Below, one piece after another: positions 1 to 10,800 of a DNA stretch of 64,000 nucleotides (positions within the stretch are counted from its first letter, which is position 1; each line of letters begins with the position of its first letter). Location of the stretch: positions 31,498,612-31,562,611 of the forward strand of contig NC_037091.1 in NCBI RefSeq assembly GCF_002994745.2, in the 5' to 3' direction. A program made the position numbers and the translations under genes. The stretch comes from Rosa chinensis (lineage: Eukaryota > Streptophyta > Magnoliopsida > Rosales > Rosaceae). Under the pieces are notes generated by a model. That model saw only the letters and a list, made by a program, of their open reading frames with translations, did not search any database and was not told where the DNA came from.

Positions 1-1482
1 TTAAGGATCAAGAAGGTCTTCTCAAGGGTTGTAATGGGGCCATAGCTCAAGGTTTAAAGAAACGAAGGGTAAAGAATTTAACAAAGTGTCCTAAAAACCT
101 AGTAGAGCTCATGTAAATGTAGAGAGACTTCTAGAAATCCACCAAGTATGCAAAAACGTCACTTTCCCATGGGGGTGTTATAAATGGGCCTAATGTCTTC
201 ATGTTGGGCCCAAACTTCACTCTAAACTTCCTTTGGTCACTAATGAGTTGGACAAAGGCCAAATTTTTTTGTAATGGGCCTTCAAATCAAAGTAAACTCC
301 AAACTCACCAAGTATGGGGGACTAAAATCCATAGATATTTCATCTTTTTCTTTCCTTTTGTTTTCTAGCCGTACACTTTTTCTTTTTCACTTTCTTTTTC
401 TCGGCTTTTTCATACATTTTTCTCTTATGGACAAGTCTACCCCCACACTTGAGCTTTCACCTCTTCTTATTCTTCATTATGGACGCCAAAAATCTTCAAG
501 TAAAGTCTCAGTTTAGCTCCACTAAGTTCTTAGAACAAAGGGTAGGGTTATAGCTATACTAAGGTTTAGGTTAAAGATTTTTAAGGGTGATGAAAGAAAA
601 GGTTTAATGTAGGCTCAAAGGGGTTTATCTAGGGGAGTCCCACGACGGGCACAATAAGGACACAGGTTTATATGGCAATGGTGGTAGTTCCTAGGTTGCC
701 TCTATCCTTTCCAGAATCAAGGCCATGTATTGATATAACGTCTCAACAAGCACAAGAGTGAATTCTAGCATTCTCTAGTCCATCAAACTTAATCTATGGC
801 AAGTAGTCAATCAAGATAAAAGAATAATGATATCATCAAAACATCGCCAAGAAAATAAGAGTATATTTTTCATTTCACTCCAAGAAAAAGGGACATGAGT
901 TCAATTATTTCACATGGGTTTTTATGAATCAAAACTCATCTTAACATGCTCATATTCTGTACCAAAGTTCACGAATTCCATATCCACTACAAGGCACACA
1001 TTTTTCATATATCTCAATTAACCAAAGAATACCATTTTAAAGTCATCTCAATTTTGTGATCCTCTTTTAGTCATAATTTCAGAGATATAGAATCATCCTA
1101 GACAGTTGAAAGGGCATCCTAAGACTCAAAACAAAAACAAAAGCAACGAAAATTTTATGAATTTTTGACATTTTTCGATTTTTTTTGTATTTTTCAATAT
1201 ATATGACTCAAGATAAAAGTGTAAATCCCTTCTCCCACACTTAAATATTGCATTGTCCTCAATGTAATCAATCATAAGCATGCAATGAAACACTTAAGCA
1301 TATAGGCTAGAGATTTACGAAAAGAGAGACCAAGTACAAAAGAAAACATGAAAAGAAAGAGAAATAGGGAAGGAGAGATCAAATCTGCGTGTGTAGACTC
1401 CTCCATAGCTATTTCGGAATTGGGTTGCCTCCCAAGCAGCGCTTAATGTTTATAGTCTTTCAGCCTAGACTTGTACCTCCAT
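1..1482 (-). repeat. 3' non-coding tail of the Athila-like element
   Basis: No gene is supported here. The AT-rich stretch lies downstream of the integrase in element orientation, where Athila-type elements carry a long spacer or decayed third ORF before the 3' LTR. Short open frames such as that at 274-516 (+) have low-complexity translations and no recognisable domain. The LTR start motif seen at 21955 does not occur here, so the 3' LTR should lie to the left of the window. Confidence 0.5.
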
Positions 1483-2331
1483 TTAATTCTCAGGTTGTGG
1501 AGCGTTTTGGAGGGGTACATCCTCCACATCATGCTCCACAAACGTCTCATAGTATGGCTTGAGGCGATGACCATTCATCTTGAACTCGTTACCTGTTTGT
1601 TTACTCTTTATCTGCACAGCTCCATGAGGAAACACATGAGTAATAACAAAAGGTCCAATCCAACGAGAACGAAGTTTACCTGGAAAGAGTTTAAGACGAG
1701 AATGGAATAAAATGACCTTTTGTCCCACAACAAAAGTCTTCCTACGAATCATCTTATCATGGAATGCCATAGTCTTTTCTTTGTAAATCTTGGCACTCTC
1801 AAAGGCGTCATTCCTAATCTCCTCTAACTCTTGCAATTGCAATTTTCTATGAAGCCCAGCCTCATTTAGATCCATGTTAAATTGCTTCACAGCCCACCAA
1901 GCTTTGTGCTCTAACTCCACAGGTAAATGGCAAGGTTTGCCATAGACAATTCGATCTGGGGACATACCTATGGGAGTTTTATATGCAGTTCTGCAGGCCC
2001 ACAAAGCATCCTCCAAACGCAAGGGCCAATCCTTTCTGTTAGGATTCACAGTCTTCTCCAAGATCCCCTTGATTTCACGATTAGAGACCTCAGCTTGCCC
2101 ACTTGTTTGGGGATGATAAGGGGTAGAAACCTTATGTGTCACATCATACTTCTTCAAGAGAGACTCAATCGTTCGATTGCAAAAGTGGGAACCACCATCA
2201 CCAATAAGAACTCTAGGCATGCCAAACCTGCTAAAGATGTTAGACTTGATAAAATCTGCAACAACCTTAGAGTCATTAGTTCGAGTGGCTTTTGCCTCCA
2301 CCCATTTCGACACATAATCCACAGCAAGCAA
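1483..2331 (-). pseudogene. Integrase core and C-terminal part of Athila-like pol (broken)
   Basis: A 282-codon frame with the integrase core: [14 protein letters not shown] at the start, [18 protein letters not shown] with the catalytic Glu region, then the [17 protein letters not shown] block and a C-terminal domain (RWIGPFVI). The upstream part of the same integrase (zinc-finger region and first catalytic strand) lies in 2332-2665. It is broken there: a TGA replaces an expected Trp codon near 2380, and the frame shifts near 2470. No functional integrase can be made from this copy. Confidence 0.85.
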
Positions 2332-2665
2332 GATATAGAGAAATCCGAAAGATGAAGGAAAATGTCCTATGAAATCTATACCTCAGACATCAAATATTTC
2401 AACAGTTATGATATTAGACAAAGGCATTTGATCTCTAGAGCTTAGATTTCCGGTTCTTTGGCATCTATCAATATGCATATGCATCCTTAAATAACGTTGG
2501 CCAAAAGAACCCAGACTCTAACACTTTAAACGCAGTTTTCTTGGACCCAAAGTGACCCCCACATGCTTTAGAGTAGCAAAAAGAAAGTATAGCATTATGT
2601 TCATGTTCAGGCACACATCTCCTAATCAGTTGATCAGAGCAATATTTTCACAGATAAGGTTCATC

Positions 2666-3997
2666 CTAAACATATTGCTTAACAGTTTTCTTAAGCCTAT
2701 CTCTATGAGCACGTGACATGGTATCAGGAATCTTCCTAGAAACAATGTAATTCACAATATCCCCATACCATGGTTCACTTACCTGGATTCCAAAGAGTTG
2801 TTCATCTGGAAACGTCTCCACCAAAGGGAGAGGGTCTCCTGTGTGCACCAAACGACTCAAGTGGTCAGCTACCACATTTTCACTACCCTTCTTGTCCTTG
2901 ATTTCAACGTCAAACTCTTGTAAGAGTAGGATCCATCTAATGAGCCTTGGTTTCGCCTCCTTCTTGGTCATCAAGTACTTCAAAGCTGCATGGTCAGTAT
3001 AAATAATCACCTTGGTACTAAGTAAGTAGGAACGAAACTTCTCAAGGGCAAAAACAACTGCAAGGAGCTCTTTCTCTGTAGTGGAGTAGTTCAGTTGTGC
3101 ATCATTCAGAGTCCTTGAGGTGTAGTAGATGGCATAAGGTCGTTTGTCCTTTCTTTGCCCCAAAACAGCTCCAACTGCATAGTCAGAGGCGTCACACATC
3201 AACTCAAAGGGCAAGGACCAATCTGGAGGTAGCATGATAGGGGCAGACGTCAATAGTTCCTTGAGCTTGTCAAAAGCCTCTTGACACTCCTTGTCAAACA
3301 CAAACGCCACATCCTTTTGGAGTAGTTGGCATAGAGGTCTCGAAATCTTGGAGAAATCCTTGATAAATCTCTTGTAAAACCCTGTATGGCCAAGAAAAGA
3401 TCGAACCTCTCTCACAGATGTGGGAGAGGGTAAGTAACGCACAAGGTCTACTTTAGCTTTATCAACTTCAATTCCCCTAGAAGAGACAATATGCCCTAAA
3501 ACTATACCTTGTCTAACCATAAAATGACATTTTTCCCAATTTAGCACAAGGTTAGTTTCCACACAACGCTTTAAGATAATTTCCAGATTATTAAGACAAT
3601 CATCAAAGCTTTTTCCAAAAACAGAAAAGTCATCCATAAATACCTCTATGATTTTCTCAATATAATCAGAAAAGATACTTACCATACACCTTTGAAAGGT
3701 ACCTGGGGCGTTGCATAGTCCAAAAGGCATACGACGATAAGCAAATGTTCCAAAGGGACAAGTGAATGTCGTCTTCTCTTGGTCTTCATTGGCTATGGCA
3801 ATCTGATTGTAGCCTGAGTAGCCATCCAAGAAGCAGTAGTAATCATGTCCAGCCAATCGCTCAAGCATTTGATCAATGAATGGAAGAGGAAAGTGATCTT
3901 TCCTTGTTGTTGCGTTGAGCTTTCTGTAGTCAATACAAACTCTGTGGCCAGTAACTGTCCTTTGGGGCACCAGTTCGTTTTCTGCATTCTCAACCAA
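2666..3997 (-). pseudogene. Reverse transcriptase-RNase H of Athila-like pol (5'-truncated)
   Basis: A 443-codon frame in which the RT landmarks are clear: [42 protein letters not shown] and the catalytic FMDDFSV box. RNase H follows ([16 protein letters not shown], then [10 protein letters not shown]) and the start of the connection to integrase. The 5' end of the frame is simply where the element was cut, so protease and the first part of RT are absent. It differs from the copy at 27515-28417 at roughly 15 of 300 residues by eye. Confidence 0.88.
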
Positions 3998-4019
3998 AAC
4001 AAATTAATACATTTTAAAG

Positions 4020-4190
4020 ATTAAAAAGGGAAATTGGTCCTTACGGTACCTGAACTTTTGCTCCTTATAAATTTCGGTACCTCACGTTTTGAAAATATCA
4101 GAACGATACCTAAGGTTATGACTCCGACCGAACATTAGTATTTAGAGCTGTTAGCATGTTGCCAGCTGACAATTTTTCAAGAGCACTTTT
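4020..4190. repeat. Mutator-like terminal-repeat remnant upstream of the splicing-factor gene
   Basis: The stretch has recurring GGTACCTGA / GGTACCTCA / GATACCTAA phrases, resembling the long inverted repeats seen at 44918-45098 and 50900-51076 (GGTACCTGAAGTTCGAAA). Only one end is visible, with no partner nearby. It lies between the truncated retroelement and the start codon at 4352, so it may form part of that gene's promoter region. The classification rests on resemblance by eye. Confidence 0.4.
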
Positions 4191-4351
4191 GTCCATTCGT
4201 ATTTTAATTATTTTTTTCTTTAACCAAATACGATTTATCAACAGATTTTGAAAAAAAAGAATTGATATAAATAAACGTCATATTTACTACGCGAGATTAA
4301 AGTAGTAGTCAAAGTGTAGTCTTTGGAATTTGGGCTTAGGTCATATCTTCG

Positions 4352-6315
4352 ATGGCGCACAGGTTGCTAAGGAATGTGGAGGCGGACGGTTGGGAGCGAT
4401 CGGACTTCCCCATCATCTGCGAGTCATGCCTCGGCGACAACCCTTACGTTCGCATGACCAAAGCCGATTACGACAAAGAGTGCAAGATCTGCACCCGCCC
4501 CTTCACCGTCTTCCGGTGGCGCCCCGGCCGCGACGCCCGCTTCAAGAAGTCCGAGATTTGCCAGACCTGCAGCAAGTTGAAGAACGTCTGCCAAGTCTGC
4601 CTCCTCGATCTCGACTACGGCCTCCCCGTCCAGGTCCGCGACACCGCCCTCGCCATCGGCTCCGACGACGCCATTCCCAAGAGCGACGTCAATCGCGAGT
4701 TCTTCGCCGAGGAACATGACCGCAAGGTAATTGGTTTATTTCAAACCCTAATTCTGAAACTGAAACGCTGGTTTAGATTTTTGGATTGGGTTTAATTGGA
4801 TGGATGATATTAGGCTCGGGCTGGGATTGATTATGAATCGTCGTACGGGAAGGCGAGGCCGAATGACACGATTCTGAAGCTGCAGAGAACGACGCCGTAT
4901 TACAAGAGGAACCGGGCGCATGTGTGCAGTTTCTATATTCGGGGCGAGTGCACTAGAGGTGCTGAGTGCCCTTACCGGCACGAGATGCCCATCACTGGCG
5001 AGTTGTCACAGCAAAATATCAAAGATCGATACTACGGGTATACATGCTTTTCCTAATTTTTCATTTTTATCCTTGTGCATGATTGACTATATAGTAGTTA
5101 CTTGAAGCTTGTAGTTACTTGAAACTTATGCTTTCGTGTGTGGCGATGATCATTGTCTCTAGTTTTTAGTGTTGTTCCCACTCGAAGAAATTGAAATTGC
5201 AAGTGTCAAATAGTAATAGTTACTTTGCATTGTTAACTGATGAAGTCGTCTTTTTATTCAAAGTTGGAGATATGCATTTGAACATAGAATCGTTTTTAGG
5301 TTTGGTAGGTGATAGATGTGAAGCCTGCAGATGAAATTTGTATTTGTAATATTGCAGTCACTTTTTTACACGCACTGTTTGGATTTTTAAATATTATGGT
5401 GTTCACTTTTAGTCTTAATTTATTTGCAGAGTCAATGATCCTGTGGCAATGAAGCTACTTAACAAGGCTGGAGAGATGCCCTCCCTGGAACCGCCGGAGG
5501 ATGAAAGCATTAGAACCCTGTATGTGGGTGGGATTGATGCAAGAGTCTCTGAGCAGGATTTAAGGGATCAGTTTTATGCTCATGGCGAAATAGAATCTGT
5601 TAGGATGGTGCTCCAACGAGCGTGTGCTTTTGTAACATACACAACAAGAGAAGCTGCAGAAAAGGCCGCAGAAGAACTCTCCAATAGGCTGGTAGTGAAG
5701 GGTTTGAGGTTGAAGTTAATGTGGGGTAGGCCGCAGGCACCGAAACAGGACTTGGAGGGCACAGATGAGGCTAGGCAACAGGCAGTGGCTCATAGTGGCT
5801 TGTTGCCTCGAGCGGTCATATCCCAACAGCAGAGCCAATTACAAGACCAATCTGCACCACCAGTGCAGCACTACTACAACATTCCACCTCCAGCTTCGCA
5901 GGAGAGAACGTATTATCCATCCATGGATCCTCAAAGAATGGGTGCAGTTGTTCGATCGCAGGATGGAGCTCCAAGTGGCCCCAGAGGGTCAGGTGAGAAC
6001 AGTTCTGGTTCCGAGAGGCAGCATTATGCTTTTCAAAGTATGGCTCCCCCACATGGTCAATATAATCAGCAGTTTTATCCTCAACCATACAGCGGTTATA
6101 TGCCTCCACCACCTTATCAGCAATACCCTCCGCAATATCATGCTGCAGTGCCACCACCATCATCCTTGCCAATGAATCAACATTACCAGCATTCTGCAAC
6201 ACCAGGGACTGCACCCTCAGGTTCTACATCGTCTGTACCTGCACAATCAAATTCTGGACCTTCTGAGTCTGGCTCTGGCTCTGGGCCTGTGCCAACAGGG
6301 TCATCACAGCAGTGA
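4352..6315 (+). CDS. CCCH zinc-finger/RRM pre-mRNA splicing factor, RBM22/Ecm2(Slt11) family
   Basis: Exons 4352-4726, 4814-5037 and 5430-6315 join in frame to 494 aa. All introns are GT..AG. Residues 19-98 form the cysteine-rich N-terminal zinc-binding region ([38 protein letters not shown]). Cys163, Cys171, Cys177 and His181 form a CCCH finger. Residues 228-302 are an RRM with LYVGGI (RNP2) and ACAFVTY (RNP1). The C-terminal 180 residues are Pro/Gln/Tyr-rich and probably disordered. This is the layout of the RBM22 (human) and Ecm2/Cwc2-like (yeast) nuclear factors, which contact U6 and intron RNA in the activated spliceosome. The start is the first Met of the conserved N-terminus. Only about 350 bp separate the CDS from the upstream retroelement. 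Confidence 0.93.
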
Positions 6316-6799
6316 CAGTACCCTTGTATTTGTGCTTTAATATCTTCGTGTAAACACAGTTATGTGGGAAAAAGTGGCCTTTGTCTTCTGGAATCATTTT
6401 TTTGTACGATTCTTCAGGGAAGTAATCTGTTTCTTTCTTATACTTTTTACCTTTTCCAAGTTGAGGATCCCCTGTCAATACTGGTGCATTTACTTGATTC
6501 TACGAACTACATATGATTTGGGAACTAATTCTATATTTTATTGAAGCATCCTTCTCCCTAATATGAAACAGAATAACTCTTGAATATCGGTATGTACATA
6601 TTGGTAGAAGCTTCAGTAGCGGATTCTTTACATATGATTCTTCTTAATAATGTTAGTTGACTGGTAGTTTATATACGCTTGACGTTGGCAGGGCGGCTTA
6701 ACGAACTGTGGAGTTACCGTGAGTGAACAACTGAGCATTGGAAGCCGTTGTCTGGAATGCATGTGGTGTAGATAGTCCGGTGGCTTTGCAGGCACTCCG

Positions 6800-6915
6800 T
6801 GGTGTCTCTCCTTTTACGGCCGAGTTATTTGCTTTAAAAGCATGTCTTGAATATCCATGGATGAGGGCAACTCGGTTTTTATAGTTGAGACTAATTCTTT
6901 AGGGGGTCCAGGCTA
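6800..6915 (+). pseudogene. RNase H relic of a LINE-type retrotransposon
   Basis: The translation SPFTAELFALKACLEY, followed after a one-base shift by DEGNSVFIVETNSLG, is the typical RNase H block found in plant LINE proteins and in Pfam RVT_3-like relics. It is about 40 codons long, frameshifted and without flanking RT, so it is a dead fragment. Text upstream (6700-6800) is probably part of the same relic but is too decayed to read. Confidence 0.6.
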
Positions 6916-7022
6916 CCAAATATTAATGTCATCTCATTCTTCTGTGGGAAAGTGAGGAGTTCTGTTGCCTATAGCTTGCTGTCTGCTTGTACATTTTTTG
7001 TTTTGTTTTTTTGGGCAAAGTC

Positions 7023-7072
7023 TACTTATACTTCAGAGTTGAAGTAATACTTATACTTCAGAGTTGAAGTAA
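7023..7072. repeat. Perfect 25-bp tandem duplication with internal hairpin
   Basis: The 25-base unit starting TACTTATACTTCAGAG occurs at 7023-7047 and again, unchanged, at 7048-7072. Each unit contains ACTTCA-GAGT-TGAAGT, a perfect 6-bp inverted repeat with a 4-base loop. No function is evident. Confidence 0.9.
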
Positions 7073-7835
7073 AATGTTTCATATTAGGAACAAATTAAGA
7101 CGCGTCTCAAATTAGGATTAAATCTTAATTTATTCTTTGACGAAACAGAAATTTGGGATGACAATTATTCTCAAGATCAAAAAGCATTTGTAATTAAGCC
7201 GATTTCTGATCAGTTAGCTGGGTCTAAAATATTGTCCAGGGTTGAGGCAATCATATCTTCAGACTTCAGGCATCTAGTAACCTATATTCACTTAAAAATA
7301 AATAATAAAGGTTGCCCTTCTCATCTTGGATGTAGATAATATGTCTGGGTAAAACTGAGCATTAAAAAAATTGTTGCTCGTAAAATAATTGATGAGCAAG
7401 ATTGTCTTCCCTCAATGAAAATGCACCATTTCTTTGATGAAAAATAGATAAAAGAATAAATACAACAGTGGACAAGATTATTGTTGTTTACATTGTCGCG
7501 TTTTATTCTGTGATCTCTTCCAAAAAGTACCTGGACAATCTGCTATCCCCATTTTCCAGCTTTGCCTTCATTTTGGTGTAGATTTAAGCAGATAATCATT
7601 AGAGCATTAACAACGGTGTTCCAGGTCAAAGGAGCTACAGGTTATTTATCATCTTCTTTTCCCTATGACCAAACATTTTCTGTGAGAAATAAGATTTTCT
7701 TGTCATGATGCTAAAAATTGAGAAAATAAATCAAGGCAAAGAGACATACCCAGAGTGAAACAGCGAGAAAAAAGATATCAAAGCTAAGAGAACAAATAAA
7801 TACCTTTCATTCAAGACTGAAGCACAATGATCGAA

Positions 7836-10800
7836 TTAGTACGACTCCACACCCTGAAAATTATTTCCTTGACTTCTCAACTTTTTACGGCGAGAGCGTG
7901 GGAACAAAAGTTGCTCAATCTGTTTTTCAGCTGCAACTTCAGACTTGGCCTGCACATCCATGCAGACAAACCCTTTAGTGATATGTTCAGCTAAGTTCGA
8001 TACTATTTTTTCTTTTTTCCCATCCTTTCTAGATGAACCATCAACCTGGAGTTGAAAATTTTTGTTTAAACTGTATGTTCAGTGAATGTATATGAGTAAT
8101 TGGGTTAAGGGAGTCCTGCATACTACAAGAGTGGATAATAAATCCACAATGTTAAAGATACATTTGTAACGCCAAAGATGCCATTCCCACCTCCCTTTTG
8201 TGGGGATCATATTAATCAAGCTCAGAGTTCTTAAAATATCCTTGAAAGCAAAAGGGTAAAAGGCTTTTAAGCTATCTCTGAAAAAATAGTCTTCACCCCA
8301 AAAAAAGAAAAGAAAAAGAGTTTATATATGACAAAATCAATGAGATCTTTCTATCATGAGTATATGCCCATCACAACTAACTGAAAACTATTGTGACCCA
8401 AAGTGAGATGAGAAATGAGTTCAATTTCCAAGGGAGAAAGGGGGTAGATAAATAAATTGAACCTTCTTTGTTGTAAATTTGTATTGAATACCAAGTATTT
8501 CAAGATTTAAGTAAATAAAAACTTAAGCGCCCACCAGGATAAAGCTAAGTCAGTAGTCAAATAAAAATTGCATGCATAGTGAGGAGAAAACAGCATGATA
8601 CCATTAGGATCAAGTAAAAAATCAAATATAACTATTAAGCCGAGTGCATTACTTCAAGTACATAGAGCCTGACGTGCCCATGTACAGTATGTACCTATGT
8701 TAAATACGATTAACTGCTTACTGCTTACCCGGACTCTGAAGGGAAAACGATGAGTTTGTACTTCTGACCCTGAGAAGACTCTAACATCCATTCCTAGACT
8801 GTCAACCCCGATCAAGTGAGCTCCCTACAAAAGAGTAGAGTTATTCAACGACCACCTCAATTCAGTTATTTAAATCTGAATGTAGCAACTAAAGAATCTT
8901 TTTAAGAGTTTTGGTACAAATATAAGATATAAGTACACAGTGAGTCGGAAATCAGCAGAGACATTCTTCCTAAAATCCAGTAAATATCAAGCAGCCTCCA
9001 TTATGAATATTAGCAATAAGAATGCAGGCGTACTCCTATTCAAAATGACTGTTTCAATTACAAACTTCAACCACTGAAGATATTCTAGGTATAGGGTTGG
9101 AAAGCTTGGCTGATTGAGACTCTTCTCTACCTGTACATGTTCTTGTGCTTTTTTTTTTTGTTTCAAGTTGTAGAAAAAGATACCAATTAGTAACCCAGAA
9201 AAACACAAAAACAGAAGCAATCAGAAAATACTAAAAGCCAGCCCCACTTCACAACAGCCAACTGATTCATCATAATAGAAGAGATGGACTGGTTCCTAGA
9301 ATAGCAGCAACTGGAGCCCATAATACACTTGATCCTAAAGCCATTCCACTCCCAACCTCTCTTCCCGTTTTCTATCACCCATTTTTAGGTAATTCATAAT
9401 TCCAGACATAGTCAGAAGTTTAGGGCATATAGACTAATGTTCTCTTGACTGAAACCTGGAATGTTAAGAGGAATCCCCTGGTATTTCAACATTAAGGTTT
9501 CCTAGTAAAGTTCCCACAACTTCAATTAGTATGAATAAGTAAAATGAACAGGTTTGATTAATTTGACTCATATGTGGAATCCATCACACATTAATGGTCA
9601 ATATATACTGTTTTTCAATAATTTTTTCCGTGTATACTAAAACTTTGACCCTAAATGCAGCTTATATACAAAATAGAAATCAATTAGTTACCTCAACTTG
9701 AAGTCCTTTTCTTTTGCATAAAGCTTTAAGAGCAACATCGCATCTAATACCTCTTTCGTTGAACCGTTCTACAATATCCGAGATAGAGTTTATAAGAAAA
9801 TCAGGTTCCGCATCTTGAAAATCTTGTAGGTTAATTGTGGACTGCAAAGGTCATAAAATGAAAAATAACATAAGAAGACTTCAAACTATCTCAGTTCAAA
9901 TTTGTAAAGAAAAGTTGCATATTTGTGTCCAATTAGCCAGCATAAAACACAGGCAACATCTTTTTGGACTTCAATTAAAAATGAAGATCATGTTATTAGC
10001 AGAACTTTCATATTTAAATATAAATAGAAAAAGTGAGAAAAGTAGAATAGATGGCAGTAAAAAGTTCACACATGCCTGAACACCATATACCGAGAACAAC
10101 TCTATTCTCATTATCTCCAACCGGTAGAGTGTTGAGCAATTCTTGCTTCGGTCACTTTTGGAACTAATGCTCACTCCTTTTCCACCTAAACAAAAATTTA
10201 ATTTTGGTTAACTTGAAATGGCCAGCTAATGTCAATTGTAAGAATGAACACGCCAGAACAAGATTTTCTCCTGATTGCAATTCATCAGCAGACTGATTGA
10301 CAATGATACTCATCTAGTAATGTAGAAATTAAGACCACAAATATGGATTTCATGATACAAACGAGCAGTCGGAAAAGAAAATGGCAACAGAAAATACCAA
10401 ATTGTTCACCCTACCCATCTAGAGAAAAAGCTCATTTTACTCAACCCACGGTCCGGTGTATGACCGTGTATCAGTTTAATTAGATACGCATTCCAGTACT
10501 AAAGAAAAAAAATACCTTTCTCATCCGAGTTGTAATAGTCGCTATCCTCATAATGAAATAGTCTTCTTACATAAAATTCTTCATCAGCAAAAGCAGGTAT
10601 GAGGCATCCTAAAATAGAAACACCATTTGATGGGTGATCCATTTTTCTGTCATGTCTGATATTGATGGCCTGTGAAAAACATGCCTAAAGGTAAATGATC
10701 TATAATATGTGAAAGCAATGTCAAAAAGACCCGAATATTAAATGATTTTTTTCCTATATCATATCAATTTTTTCATAAGAGTTAAGACCATATCTATTCT

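Larger units (their letters stand above)
1..3997 (-). mobile_element. Athila-like Ty3/gypsy retrotransposon, 5'-truncated, runs off left edge
   Basis: On the minus strand this block reads reverse transcriptase, RNase H, integrase and then a long non-coding tail, the order of a Ty3/gypsy element. The order and the integrase C-terminal wording ([15 protein letters not shown]) match plant Athila-type elements as I know them. Homology stops abruptly near 3993, inside pol just before RT, so LTR, gag and protease are missing. The 3' LTR is not reached inside the window. A closely related copy in opposite orientation lies at 21955-28417, and the two overlap across about 900 bp of RT/RNase H. Confidence 0.85.
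6316..7835. other. Intergenic region between convergent genes
   Basis: This holds the 3' UTRs of the splicing-factor gene (+) and the 12-exon gene (-). I see no host gene. A relic of a non-LTR RNase H lies near 6800-6915, and a perfect 25-bp tandem duplication at 7023-7072. The rest is AT-rich without recognisable structure. Confidence 0.6.

Noticed and set aside
4424..4717. Long minus-strand open frame over exon 1 of the splicing-factor gene
   Set aside because: Shadow of a GC-rich exon; Ala/Gly/Glu-rich translation without a domain.
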